DNA of 64,000 bases, from positions 1 through 64,000 of the forward strand of contig NZ_FNFU01000014.1 of the NCBI RefSeq assembly GCF_900101115.1. Direction: 5' to 3'. Positions within the stretch are counted from its first letter, which is position 1; the number at the start of each line of letters is the position of its first letter. The notes below the pieces were generated by a model. It made no database searches. It was not told where the DNA came from and saw nothing but the letters and a program-made list of their open reading frames with translations. This document shows, piece by piece, positions 1-7,699 of this stretch. The stretch is from Cryobacterium psychrotolerans. GTDB taxonomy: Bacteria > Actinomycetota > Actinomycetes > Actinomycetales > Microbacteriaceae. The position numbers and the translations under genes were made by a program.

Positions 1-312
1 CCCGTTCCGATGACCGATCTGGATCATCCCCCGCTCGAATTTGGTCAACGACCGATACCGCCGAGGGACCCCACCCTGCTCGACGGCGGGCCACTCGTCC
101 GGGACGTGCTCCGAGGCATCAGGAGCGATCTTGAGGCGTGACCGGGCATGTCGAAGAGGCATTCCGACAGACTGCCGCCACCACACCGTCGCCGTGTTGA
201 CCGACGCGCCCACACTGGCGCCCGCTTCTCGCAAACCCACCCCCGCGCACACCAAGTCAACGAACTCATCACGAGCAGCCTGCGGAAACAACTTGACCAT
301 AAAACGCTCCAT
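1..312 (-). mobile_element. IS30-type insertion sequence, 5' part of transposase (runs off left edge)
   Basis: The minus strand is open from the left edge to an ATG at 312, with a second in-frame ATG at 300, giving at least 100 residues and no stop. The N-terminus begins MVKLFPQAARDEFVDLV, has a helix-turn-helix-like stretch (LREAGASVGASVNTATVWWR), and at the window edge reads LTKFERGMIQIGHRNG, the start of the second recognition helix region seen in IS30-family transposases. The DDE catalytic core lies outside the window. AACGCTC at 303-309 and GAGCGTT at 319-325 form a short hairpin over the start, near where the element's terminal repeat should be. The flank just beyond is half of a palindromic repeat, so the element probably ends near 335-350. 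The family assignment is by recognition of the N-terminus only; a related HTH transposase is possible. Confidence 0.72.
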
Positions 313-353
313 CAATCAGAGCGTTGCTTTGACCCTATGACTTTGCCCGCCTG

Positions 354-380
354 GGAAGGTGCCAAACTCACAGTTCGGCG
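354..380. repeat. Right half of palindromic repeat type A, left half missing
   Basis: GAAGGTGCCAAACTCACAGT followed by TCGGCG is identical to the right arm of the complete 63-bp palindromes at 2068-2130 and 19211-19273. The matching left arm is absent; its place is taken by the IS30-type element. The bases just before the arm (CGCCTGG) resemble the loop of the related type B elements. Confidence 0.85.
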
Positions 381-392
381 TGTCGGGGTCGG

Positions 393-457
393 GCGCGACT
401 AGGACGCGCGACTAGGACGCGCGACTAGGACGCACGACTAGGACGCGCGACTAGGAC
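393..457. repeat. 13-bp tandem repeat, five copies
   Basis: Five head-to-tail copies of GCGCGACTAGGAC at 393, 406, 419, 432 and 445. The fourth copy has one change (GCACG). Each copy carries a CTAG and therefore a TAG stop on both strands. The last copy contains the stop codon of the Pro-aminopeptidase gene (451-453), so the array begins inside the gene end and extends downstream of it. Confidence 0.95.
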
Positions 458-1989
458 GTGAGGGTGGCGATCCAGGTCTCGACGTCGGCGGCGGTGCGCG
501 GGATCGCGGCGGAAAGGTTCTCCGCACCGTCCGCGGTCACGACGATGTCGTCTTCGATCCGCACGCCGATGCCGCGGTACTCGGCGGGAACGGTGAGATC
601 GTCCGACTGGAAATACAGGCCTGGCTCGATGGTGAACACCATGCCGGCTTCGATCACGCCGTCCATGTACATCTCGCGCCGCGCCTGCGCGCAGTCGTGC
701 ACGTCGAGACCGAGGTGGTGGCTCGTGCCGTGCACCATGTAGCGGCGGTGGTGGCCGTTCTCGGGCTGCAGCGCCTCCTCGGCAGTGACCGGGAGCATGC
801 CCCACTCGGCGGTGCGGCGGGCGATGACGGCCATTGCGGCGGCGTGCACTTCTCGGAACACGATGCCGGGGCGGACGACGGCGAAGGCGGCATCCGCTGC
901 CTCGAGCACGGCGTCGTAGACGCGGCGCTGCACCTCGCTGAAGCTGCCGTTGACCGGCAGGGTGCGGGTGATGTCTGCGGTGTAGTAGCTGTCGAGTTCG
1001 ACGCCGGCGTCGAGCAGGATCATGTCGCCCGGCACGACGGGGCCGTCGTTGCGGGTCCAGTGCAGGATACAGGCGTGCGGGCCGGAGGCCGCGATCGTGT
1101 CGTAGCCGACCGCGTTGCCGTCGACCCGGGCGCGCGTGTTGAACACGCCTTCCACGAGGCGCTCGCCGCGCTGGTGCGTGCTCGACCGGGGCAGGTCACT
1201 GATGACGTCGTCGAAGCCGCGCCCGGTGGCCGCGACGGCGAGGCGCATCTGCTCGATCTCGTACGAGTCCTTGACGAGGCGCAGCTCCGACAGGTCGCGG
1301 GCGAGCTGCTTGTCCGGGTCGTGCTCGGCGTTGACCTCGAGGCTGAACGGCGAGTCGGAGGCGTTCATGCTGAGCACCTTGTCGGCGGCGAACCGGAGGC
1401 GGGCCTCGTCTACTTCTTCGGTGAATTCGGGATCCGCGCCGCGTACGACGAGGGTCTCGCTGTCGACGGACCGGAGCACGGACTCGAGCTCGGCGATGCC
1501 GCGCACGGCCAGGCCGAGGTCGGCCGAAACCTGCTCGATCGACGGCCGCGGGCCGATCCAGAACTCGCCGATCTCGGCGTTGGCATAGAACTCGTCGGAG
1601 TCGCGACCCGCAGCCTCGCGGAAGTACAGGGTCGCCTCGTGGCCGGCGGCGGTCGGCTCGAGCACGAGCACGGCGCCGGGCTCGGCGTCGGCGCCCCAGC
1701 CGGTGAGGTGCGCGAAGGCCGAGTGGGCACGGAAGGCGTAGTCGGTGTCGTTCGAGCGCTGCTTGAGACGACCGGCGGGGACGACCAGGCGCTGTCCCGG
1801 GTACAGCGCGGACAGGCGTGCGCGGCGGGCCGCGGCAAACGGAGCCTGCTCCCGGGCCGTGGGGACCGCGTCAGTGCGGTCCGCCCACTGGCTGGAGATA
1901 TATGACTTGAAGACGTCCGAATTCGGTGTGGTGGAGCGGTTCTCGTTCGAACGGGGGACGGGGGTGATCACAGTGTCGGTAGAGGCCAT
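451..1989 (-). CDS. pepP: Xaa-Pro aminopeptidase (peptidase M24B)
   Basis: 512-residue cytosolic aminopeptidase P-like enzyme that removes the N-terminal residue before proline, using two metal ions. An N-terminal creatinase/AMP_N-like domain (about residues 40-190) precedes the pita-bread catalytic domain. Visible metal ligands are the two Asp in LLDAGVELDSYYTADITR, the His in VHGTSHHLGLDVHD, the Glu in FTIEPGLYF and the Glu in GVRIEDDIVV. The frame stays open upstream to 2121, but that extension translates the palindromic repeat. ATG 1989 is preferred because GGGAG lies nine bases upstream and the protein then begins MASTDTVITP. The 3' end is made from the last unit of a 13-bp tandem array. 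The gene stands alone, with type A repeats on both sides. Confidence 0.93.
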   Translation of the reverse strand: MASTDTVITPVPRSNENRSTTPNSDVFKSYISSQWADRTDAVPTAREQAPFAAARRARLSALYPGQRLVVPAGRLKQRSNDTDYAFRAHSAFAHLTGWGADAEPGAVLVLEPTAAGHEATLYFREAAGRDSDEFYANAEIGEFWIGPRPSIEQVSADLGLAVRGIAELESVLRSVDSETLVVRGADPEFTEEVDEARLRFAADKVLSMNASDSPFSLEVNAEHDPDKQLARDLSELRLVKDSYEIEQMRLAVAATGRGFDDVISDLPRSSTHQRGERLVEGVFNTRARVDGNAVGYDTIAASGPHACILHWTRNDGPVVPGDMILLDAGVELDSYYTADITRTLPVNGSFSEVQRRVYDAVLEAADAAFAVVRPGIVFREVHAAAMAVIARRTAEWGMLPVTAEEALQPENGHHRRYMVHGTSHHLGLDVHDCAQARREMYMDGVIEAGMVFTIEPGLYFQSDDLTVPAEYRGIGVRIEDDIVVTADGAENLSAAIPRTAADVETWIATLTS

Positions 1990-2067
1990 TGCGCCATTCT
2001 CCCACTGCTCGTCGCGCATCCGCTGAGCGCGGGCCCGTCCTCGGCTCGTGCCTCCGCTCGTTCCTCT

Positions 2068-2130
2068 CGCCGAACTGTGAGTTTGGCACCTTCGTGGCCG
2101 TCGGGAAGGTGCCAAACTCACAGTTCGGCG
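2068..2130. repeat. Palindromic repeat type A (perfect 26-bp arms, 11-nt loop)
   Basis: Left arm CGCCGAACTGTG plus AGTTTGGCACCTTC, loop GTGGCCGTCGG, then the exact reverse complement. It lies between the end of the EEP gene (2188) and the start of pepP (1989), both on the minus strand, so it is transcribed at the 3' end of the upstream gene. There is no long T-run, so a classical terminator is possible but not proven. It has the same arms as 19211-19273. Confidence 0.95.
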
Positions 2131-2137
2131 GCATAGG

Positions 2138-2175
2138 AGGCGGCGGCGGCGGCGCGGCGGCGGCGGCGCGGCGCG
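2138..2175. repeat. GGC/GCG simple-sequence tract
   Basis: Short low-complexity run of GGC triplets interrupted by GCGCGG, directly after the type A palindrome and before the end of the EEP gene. It is non-coding. Confidence 0.85.
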
Positions 2176-2187
2176 GGGACGCGCGGG

Positions 2188-3249
2188 TCAGGGGGCGAGG
2201 GAGAGGGTGGCGACGATCGGACGGTGGTCGCTGCCGGAGGCGTCCCGCGAGCCGATCACGCTCATGCTGTCGACCTGCCAGTTCGGGGTCGTGAGCACGT
2301 GGTCGATGGGGCTCCCCAGCAGCTTCGGCGCTGAGGCCGGCCAGGTGCCGACGGCCGCAGATCCGGCCGACAACGCGGCATCCCGGCAGTCGCCCAAAAC
2401 GGCCGAGTCGACCGGAGCCCTACCGGCCATGTGGTCGATCGTCGCGTTGAAATCCCCGGCCATGATGATGTCGTCGCCGGTGCACTGGGTGGCCAGCCAG
2501 TCCAGGTCGGAGCGCCAGTTCGACATTTCGAACTGGATCGGCGAGACGGCGTGCACGGCGATCACCGTCGGTCCCTTCCCGTCGGTCGGGGCGGCGACGA
2601 CGGTCGGCAGCACGTTGGTGTTGCCCGGCGGGCCGGAGCCCGCGGCGCTGGTCACCTCGTAGTCGCCGAGTTCCGGGCTGATCAGCAGCGTCGTCGATCG
2701 CGCCTTCGAGACGAGGTCGAAGGCGACGGTGTGCACCCACATCGGCCGCCCGCTGACGCGCATCGCCTCGGCGATGGCCACACCGGTCTTCTCGGTCGTC
2801 TCGGGCAGGGTGAGGATGTCGGCATCCTGCTCGAGGGCCAGCTTCGCGATCTCCTCGGCCCCGGGCGCGTCCCCGAGGGTGTTCCAGCTGAGCACGGTGA
2901 CGCGCTGGGCCGTGCCTGCCTCCTCGGCCGGAGACCTGGTCTCGGCCGCGGCCGGCACCGCGGCATCCGGTCCGATGCCCCGCGAAGCCACAATGGCGAG
3001 GTTCGCAACGCCGAACACGAGGAGGGCCGCCACGAGCAGCCCGGCCAGGGCGCGCAGGGGGCGGAAGAGCATGATCAGCAGCAGTACGACCACGAGCGCG
3101 GCCGCGCCGACGAGCATGAGGCCGCGCAGCGACACCGCGTGGGCGATGATCCAGGTGTTCTGCAGCCCGAAGAATTGCGGCCAGCTGAGGATCAGCAGGG
3201 CGACGGAGGCCCCGATGACAATCAGGGCGCTGAGGAATCGGGTAGGCAT
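2188..3249 (-). CDS. Endonuclease/exonuclease/phosphatase (EEP) family membrane-anchored protein
   Basis: 353 residues. Three hydrophobic segments at about 5-24, 38-60 and 68-88 anchor it, and a C-terminal EEP domain (about 110-353) faces outward or inward depending on topology. The domain shows SWNTLGDAPG at its start, the catalytic GDFNATIDH near residue 270 and the closing SDHRPIVATL motif with the catalytic His. EEP enzymes hydrolyse phosphodiester or phosphate esters, but the substrate cannot be told here. The start is ATG 3249; a TAGCCT hexamer nine bases before it suggests a very short leader. Single gene, divergent from the PHP gene. Confidence 0.85.
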   Translation of the reverse strand: MPTRFLSALIVIGASVALLILSWPQFFGLQNTWIIAHAVSLRGLMLVGAAALVVVLLLIMLFRPLRALAGLLVAALLVFGVANLAIVASRGIGPDAAVPAAAETRSPAEEAGTAQRVTVLSWNTLGDAPGAEEIAKLALEQDADILTLPETTEKTGVAIAEAMRVSGRPMWVHTVAFDLVSKARSTTLLISPELGDYEVTSAAGSGPPGNTNVLPTVVAAPTDGKGPTVIAVHAVSPIQFEMSNWRSDLDWLATQCTGDDIIMAGDFNATIDHMAGRAPVDSAVLGDCRDAALSAGSAAVGTWPASAPKLLGSPIDHVLTTPNWQVDSMSVIGSRDASGSDHRPIVATLSLAP

Positions 3250-3258
3250 GGCCTGTTC

Positions 3259-3264
3259 AGGCTA
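3259..3264 (-). promoter_or_regulatory. Candidate -10 (TAGCCT) of the EEP gene
   Basis: TAGCCT on the minus strand ends nine bases before ATG 3249, implying a 5' leader of only a few bases. Confidence 0.4.
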
Positions 3265-3315
3265 GGCGAGATTGCTGGAAGTCGGCTCAGCCACGCCCCG
3301 GCCGTCCCGCCCAAC

Positions 3316-3327
3316 TAGCATGGGGGC
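3316..3327 (+). promoter_or_regulatory. Candidate leaderless promoter of the PHP gene
   Basis: TAGCAT (3316-3321) followed by six bases and then ATG 3328. No Shine-Dalgarno site fits, so transcription probably starts at the A of the ATG. Confidence 0.5.
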
Positions 3328-4197
3328 ATGGCAGGCGAGCGGCGTTTCAGGGGTCCCATCGACCTGCACACCCACTCCAGCGTCTCGGACGGCACGGAGT
3401 CCCCGTCCCAGTTGATCCGGGCGGCCGCGGCGGCCGGCCTCGGCACGGTCGCGCTGACCGACCACGACTCGACCGCCGGCTGGCCCGAGGCCGCTCGGAT
3501 GGCCGGCGAAGTGGGCATCACGCTCATCCGCGGCATGGAGTTCAGCACCCGCGAGCGCTTCACCAGCGTGCACCTGCTGGCTTACCTGTTCGACCCGTCG
3601 GATGCCGGAATCGTTGCGGAGACGGCACGGATCCGCGCGGCGCGACTCACCCGGGCCGAGCAGATGGTGGAACGGATCGGGGCCGACTACGAGCTGACCT
3701 GGGACGATGTCCTCGCGCAGACGACGGAGGGCGCCACGGTCGGCCGACCGCACATCGCCGACGCGCTGGTCGCGCGCGGCCTGGTCCTCACTCGCAGCGA
3801 GGCCTTCGCCGGCATCCTGCACTGGGAGGCCGGGTACTACCAGCCGCACTACGCTCCCGATCCGCTCTTCGCGATTCGCCTGGTTCGGGCGGCCGGCGGA
3901 GTACCGGTGCTCGCGCATCCGGCGACGCGCGGGTTGGCGCACATGCTTCCGGAGAAGCGGCTCGCGGAAATGGTCGAGGCGGGGCTGTTCGGACTCGAGC
4001 TGGAGCACCGGGAAAACGAGCCGGCTGCCAAGGTGCGCCTGTACGAGCTGGCGGCCAAGTACGGACTGGCCGTGACCGGGTCGAGCGACTACCACGGCAC
4101 CGGCAAGCCGAACCGGCTGGGCGAGAACACGACGTCGTCCGAGGTGCTCGAGCAGATCATCGAGCAGGGAACGGGCACCCCGCCGATCTACGGCTGA
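3328..4197 (+). CDS. PHP-domain metal-dependent phosphoesterase
   Basis: 289 residues. The PHP fold begins directly with the metal-binding DLHTHSSVSDGT (residues 12-23), followed by LTDHDSTAGW, a further His in GRPHIADALV, VLAHPATRG and the closing GSSDYHG. These are the usual PHP metal ligands. Single-domain members of this family include 3',5'-nucleoside bisphosphate phosphatases and RNase AM, so hydrolysis of small phosphorylated nucleotides is the likely job; the exact substrate is not visible. It is transcribed away from the EEP gene and converges on the DEAD helicase, with a cluster of palindromes between. Confidence 0.9.
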   Translation: MAGERRFRGPIDLHTHSSVSDGTESPSQLIRAAAAAGLGTVALTDHDSTAGWPEAARMAGEVGITLIRGMEFSTRERFTSVHLLAYLFDPSDAGIVAETARIRAARLTRAEQMVERIGADYELTWDDVLAQTTEGATVGRPHIADALVARGLVLTRSEAFAGILHWEAGYYQPHYAPDPLFAIRLVRAAGGVPVLAHPATRGLAHMLPEKRLAEMVEAGLFGLELEHRENEPAAKVRLYELAAKYGLAVTGSSDYHGTGKPNRLGENTTSSEVLEQIIEQGTGTPPIYG

Positions 4198-4229
4198 CGC
4201 GGTCGCCCGGCCGCGCGCGTCACCATCCG

Positions 4230-4290
4230 TTGAGATGCGGAGAAAGTACCTTCGTTGGCGCTGGGAAGGTACTTTGTCCGCGACTCAGTT
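4230..4290. repeat. Palindromic repeat type B, copy 1
   Basis: Left arm TTGAGATGCGG then AGAAAGTACCTTC, loop GTTGGCGCTGG (11 nt), right arm GAAGGTACTTTGTCCGC then GACTCAGTT. A few mismatches occur in the outer stem. It sits between the convergent PHP and DEAD genes. Confidence 0.93.
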
Positions 4291-4399
4291 TCGTTGCGCT
4301 GGCGGATGCGCGAGTGCTGCTGCACTCTGCCTGCTGCCCGCTGCCTGCTGCCTTCAGTGTCGTCAGCCCGCGCGCAATGGGTCGCGAGGTGTCTCAGGG

Positions 4400-4460
4400 T
4401 TGAGATGCGGAGAAAGTACCTTCGTTGGCGCTGGGAAGGTACTTTGTCCGCGACTCAGTT
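4400..4460. repeat. Palindromic repeat type B, copy 2 (identical to copy 1)
   Basis: Exact 61-bp duplicate of 4230-4290 in the same orientation, 170 bp away. The spacer holds CTGC-rich low-complexity DNA. Identity of the two copies implies recent duplication or gene conversion. The intergenic stretch 4198-4570 holds no gene that I can support. Confidence 0.93.
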
Positions 4461-4492
4461 GCGCGGCGGGTGCGGGTGCGGGTGCGGGTGCG

Positions 4493-4542
4493 GAGAAACC
4501 ACCCTCCCTGGCGCCGGGAGGGTGGTTTCTCGCAACTCAGTT
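4493..4542. repeat. Palindromic repeat type B variant
   Basis: Near-perfect hairpin: GAGAAACCACCCTCC pairs with GGAGGGTGGTTTCTC around CTGGCGCCG, followed by the type B tail CGCAACTCAGTT. The stem sequence differs completely from copies 1 and 2 but is fully paired. A GCGGGT hexamer is repeated about four times just before it (4467-4490). Confidence 0.88.
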
Positions 4543-4570
4543 GCGGCTGGGTGAGGGAGAGACGGCCGGT

Positions 4571-6112
4571 CTAGACCGCGCCGGTGCTGCCGGCCTGCGG
4601 CGAGCGGCGACGGCTGCGGCTGCGGCGGCGGGGAGCGCTGTTGCCGTCGTGGTGCTCGGCGCCTCCGCCATCGTGGGTGCCGGCCGCCGGCGTGGCCGCG
4701 GGGGCATCCGGGTTGGTGCTGCTGCTGACCCTGGTGCGGGTGCGGGGCGGACGGCCGCCGGCCACGTCGCCGGAGCGCCCGTGGTCTGAACGGCCTGAGT
4801 CGGAACGGCCCGAGTCGGAACGGCCCGCACCGGCGGAGCGACCGGCGCCACCGGAGCGGCCCGCGCCACCGGAGCGGCCGGAGTCCGAGCGACCCCCAGC
4901 GGCGCCGGCGACGACCTCCTTGATCGGGGTGGCCCGCAGGCGGCCCTTGGAGCCGACCGGGATGTTCAGGTCGGTGAAGAGGTGCGGCGAGGACGAGTAC
5001 GTCTCCATCGGCACGGGGGTGCCGAAGTCGAGCGCCTTGTTGATGAGCGTCCACTTGTGCATGTCGTCCCAGTCGACGAAGGTCACGGCGATGCCGGTCT
5101 TGCCGGCGCGGCCGGTGCGGCCGACACGGTGCAGGTACGCCTTGTCGTCTTCGGGGATGGTGTGGTTGATCACGTGGGTGACGTCTTCGACGTCGATGCC
5201 GCGGGCGGCGACATCCGTGGCAATCAGGATGTCCTTCTTGCCGGCCTTGAACGAGGCCATGGCGCGTTCGCGCTGTTCCTGGTTCAGGTCGCCGTGCACG
5301 GCGGTGGCGTTGAAGCCGCGGTCGCCGAGCTCCTCGACGAGCTTCGCGGCGGCGCGCTTGGTGCGGGTGAAGATGACGGTCTTCCCGCGGCCGTCGGCCA
5401 TCAGGATGCGGCCGATCACCTCGTCCTTGTCCATGTTGTGCGCGCGGTAGACCAGGTGCTCGATGTTGGCCTGCATCAGGCCTTCGTCGGGGTCGGTGGC
5501 GCGGATGTGGATGGGCCGGTTCATGAAGCGGCGCGCGAGGGCGACGATCGGGCCGGGCATCGTGGCCGAGAACAGCATGGTGTGGCGGGTGGCCGGGGTC
5601 TGGGCGAAGAGCTTCTCGATGTCGGCGAGGAAGCCGAGGTCGAGCATCTTGTCGGCCTCGTCGAGCACCATTTCCTGCACGTTGGCGAGGCTCAGCAGGC
5701 GCTGGCTGGCGAGGTCGAGCAGGCGTCCGGGGGTTCCGACGACGATCTGCGCGCCGGCCTTGAGGGCCTCGATCTGGCCTTCATAGGCCTTGCCGCCGTA
5801 AATGGAGACGATCGTGGTGTCGCGGTTCTTCGCGGCGAGCTCGAGGTCTTCGGAGACCTGCACGCACAGCTCGCGGGTCGGCACGACGACGAGCGCCTGC
5901 ACTCCGGGCGCCGGGCTCCGGCCGAGGCGCTGGATGAGGGGGAGGCCGAAGCCGAAGGTCTTGCCGGTGCCGGTCTTGGCCTGGCCGATGATGTCCTGGC
6001 CGCTGAGGGCGAGGGGGATGGTCTGCACCTGGATGGGGAACGGTTCCAGGATGCCCTTGTCGGCGAGAGCCTGAACCATGTCCTGATCGATATTGAGTTC
6101 GGAGAAAGTCAC
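4571..6112 (-). CDS. DEAD-box ATP-dependent RNA helicase (RhlE/CshA type)
   Basis: 513 residues. RecA-like core of a DEAD-box RNA helicase: Q motif region FSELNIDQ...PFPIQ (3-28), motif I AKTGTGKT (45-52), motif II DEAD in VLDEADKML, motif III SAT, and motif VI HRVGRTGRAG. It unwinds short RNA duplexes in mRNA decay, ribosome assembly or cold adaptation. After residue about 380 a tail of roughly 120 residues is made of GRSDSGRS and GRSGGAGRS repeats and ends in an Arg-rich stretch, as in RNA-binding tails of this family. The start is GTG 6112, giving MTFSELNID, which matches family N-termini. It is the counterpart of the M. tuberculosis Rv3211 position. It converges on the PHP gene. Confidence 0.93.
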   Translation of the reverse strand: MTFSELNIDQDMVQALADKGILEPFPIQVQTIPLALSGQDIIGQAKTGTGKTFGFGLPLIQRLGRSPAPGVQALVVVPTRELCVQVSEDLELAAKNRDTTIVSIYGGKAYEGQIEALKAGAQIVVGTPGRLLDLASQRLLSLANVQEMVLDEADKMLDLGFLADIEKLFAQTPATRHTMLFSATMPGPIVALARRFMNRPIHIRATDPDEGLMQANIEHLVYRAHNMDKDEVIGRILMADGRGKTVIFTRTKRAAAKLVEELGDRGFNATAVHGDLNQEQRERAMASFKAGKKDILIATDVAARGIDVEDVTHVINHTIPEDDKAYLHRVGRTGRAGKTGIAVTFVDWDDMHKWTLINKALDFGTPVPMETYSSSPHLFTDLNIPVGSKGRLRATPIKEVVAGAAGGRSDSGRSGGAGRSGGAGRSAGAGRSDSGRSDSGRSDHGRSGDVAGGRPPRTRTRVSSSTNPDAPAATPAAGTHDGGGAEHHDGNSAPRRRSRSRRRSPQAGSTGAV

Positions 6113-6272
6113 GAATGTATGCCTGTCATTAGCTTGAAGCGGGATGCGCCCGTCTTTTGCTTCAGGCGCACTGCCACCGATCCATGCCGATGGCGTGAGT
6201 CCAGCTTACCGGGCGGCCGCTGGGAACCGGCCTTGACGGGGCTCCGGCGCTGCGCGGCGCGTCGAGCTGTCC

Positions 6273-6284
6273 TAAGCTGAGCCC
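6273..6284 (+). promoter_or_regulatory. Candidate leaderless promoter of the ferritin-like gene
   Basis: TAAGCT (6273-6278), six bases, then GTG 6285. Confidence 0.5.
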
Positions 6285-7001
6285 GTGATCTCGTGGTTTG
6301 GTAAGCGTCCGAAGCGGTCGGAGACACCCCGGCTGAGCGCCCGCAGGGTGAAGCAGTCGACGACGAAAGTCGACATCAGCGACCTCACGCCGCGGGTGAT
6401 GCCCTACCTCGGCCAGGCCGCCTACTTCGAGCTTGCCGTGTTCGAGAGCCTCGCCTCCGCGGTCGCAACCGCGCCGGACCTGGCAGCGAGGGAGGGCCTG
6501 AGCGCCGCAGCGGGCCGCGCGCTCTCCAAGCACCACGGCCTGATCAACGAGATCCGCCGGCGCGGAGGCGAGCCCGCCGTGGAGATGGGCCCGTTCGCGC
6601 CCGCGCTCGACCTCTACCGACAGAAGACCACCGGCGCCGACTGGCCCGAGGTGCTGCTCAGCTGCTATCTCACCGGCGGACTGCTCGACGACTTCTTCAT
6701 CCGGCTGGCCGACGGATTGCCCGGCGACGTCGGCCCTCGGATCGCGCACCTGCTCGGCGAGGATGCCGGCACCGAGGTGCTCGTGCACGAGCTCAAGGCT
6801 GCGATCAATGCTGATCCGACCCTGGCCTCACGCCTGGCCATGTGGGGTCGACGGCTCGTGGGGGACACCCTGCTGGTCGCTCGGTCGGCGATGGCGTTGT
6901 CGTCCGCATCGGGCACCGAAGAGTCCCGGATCGAGCCGGTCTTCACCGAACTCATCGCGGCGCACACCCGCCGGATGGACGGGCTGGGACTCACGGCCTG
7001 A
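6285..7001 (+). CDS. Ferritin-like fold protein (MiaE-like)
   Basis: 238 residues, GTG start with a -10-like TAAGCT exactly six bases upstream. The mostly helical sequence (AYFELAVFESLASAV, ALSKHHGLINEIRRRGG, a C-terminal helix with IEPVFTELIAAHTRRMDGLG) matches the actinobacterial ferritin-like family found beside the DEAD helicase and DUF3107 genes. Possible iron ligands are the Glu in YFEL and the Glu/His in HHGLINEI. Relatives are annotated as tRNA hydroxylase-like, but no activity can be claimed from sequence. It is divergent from the DEAD helicase. Confidence 0.72.
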   Translation: MISWFGKRPKRSETPRLSARRVKQSTTKVDISDLTPRVMPYLGQAAYFELAVFESLASAVATAPDLAAREGLSAAAGRALSKHHGLINEIRRRGGEPAVEMGPFAPALDLYRQKTTGADWPEVLLSCYLTGGLLDDFFIRLADGLPGDVGPRIAHLLGEDAGTEVLVHELKAAINADPTLASRLAMWGRRLVGDTLLVARSAMALSSASGTEESRIEPVFTELIAAHTRRMDGLGLTA

Positions 7002-7059
7002 CCCGCCGGTCGAAAGCCTGACGCGCCGACCGAATGCCTGACGCGCCGCCCGGAATAAC

Positions 7060-7368
7060 TCAGGCGGTGTGCGCAGCCTCGGCCGTCGTAAGGCGCTGCT
7101 GCATTTCCCGGTCGGCGTGTTCGCGCCGTCGGTGCAGCACGATGTCCACCGCGACCGAGGCCGTGGCCGACAGGCCGAGGGTGACCCACCAGATCCAGCC
7201 ACCGTCCCAGTTCCAGCCGAGCCAGGTCAGGGCGACCCAGACGACGGATGCGACAATCGTTCCGACCGCGGGCACCAGCACGGCCCCGTGGAAGTCACGA
7301 CCGGGCAGAAGGTACCGTGCGGCCAGCCCGAGAATGGCCCCGCCGAGGGCCACGAACAGGAGTTCCAC
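7060..7368 (-). CDS. Small integral membrane protein, unknown function
   Basis: 102 residues with three strongly hydrophobic stretches (about 3-20, 30-50 and 58-78), a Trp-rich middle (WLGWNWDGGWIWW) and a charged C-terminal tail (HRRREHADREMQQR). I do not recognise a named family. It lies eight bases downstream of the DUF3107 gene on the same strand, so the two are probably co-transcribed. Confidence 0.75.
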   Translation of the reverse strand: MELLFVALGGAILGLAARYLLPGRDFHGAVLVPAVGTIVASVVWVALTWLGWNWDGGWIWWVTLGLSATASVAVDIVLHRRREHADREMQQRLTTAEAAHTA

Positions 7369-7376
7369 GGCTGCTG

Positions 7377-7601
7377 CTAGGCGACGAAGCCGACGCGGCG
7401 CGAGGTCTCAGAGCCCAACTCGACATAGGCGAGGCCGATCGTGGGAATGATGTAGACCTTTCCCTTGTCGTCGGAGAGCTTCAGGTAGCCGGTGGACCCG
7501 GCGAGAGCCTTGGTCACCGTTTCCTCGATCTCGGCCGCCGGCTGCGATGTCTCGAAACCGATCTCACGGGGAGAGTTGAAGATGCCAATACGGATATCCA
7601 C
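7377..7601 (-). CDS. DUF3107 family protein
   Basis: 74-residue protein beginning VDIRIGIFNSPREIGFETSQ and ending SETSRRVGFVA, typical of DUF3107 (M. tuberculosis TB9.4/Rv3208A). The start chosen is GTG 7601: AAAGG lies eight bases upstream and the protein then matches the family length. The longer open frame up to 7670 overlaps the promoter region. Function unknown; small, soluble, beta-rich with a predicted helix. It is conserved in this neighbourhood next to the DEAD helicase and adnA in actinobacteria. Confidence 0.88.
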   Translation of the reverse strand: MDIRIGIFNSPREIGFETSQPAAEIEETVTKALAGSTGYLKLSDDKGKVYIIPTIGLAYVELGSETSRRVGFVA

Positions 7602-7686
7602 CAGATGCGCCTTTCGTAGCCTGTCCGCCCAGAGTACGACAGAACGCCCGGCCGCCCCGCCACCGTTCACTGTCGGCGGAACCCGC

Positions 7687-7699
7687 TAGCTTTGAATTC
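7687..7699 (+). promoter_or_regulatory. Candidate leaderless promoter of adnA-adnB
   Basis: TAGCTT (7687-7692), seven bases, then GTG 7700. Confidence 0.45.

Noticed and set aside
393..457. CRISPR array
   Set aside because: Units are contiguous 13-mers without spacers; no cas genes in the window.
697..1905. Long plus-strand open frame antisense to pepP
   Set aside because: Val/Gly/Arg-rich shadow of the real gene, with no start signal or recognisable domain; common in high-GC DNA.
1990..2121. N-terminal extension of pepP up to 2121
   Set aside because: It translates the palindromic repeat; ATG 1989 has a ribosome site and gives the family N-terminus.
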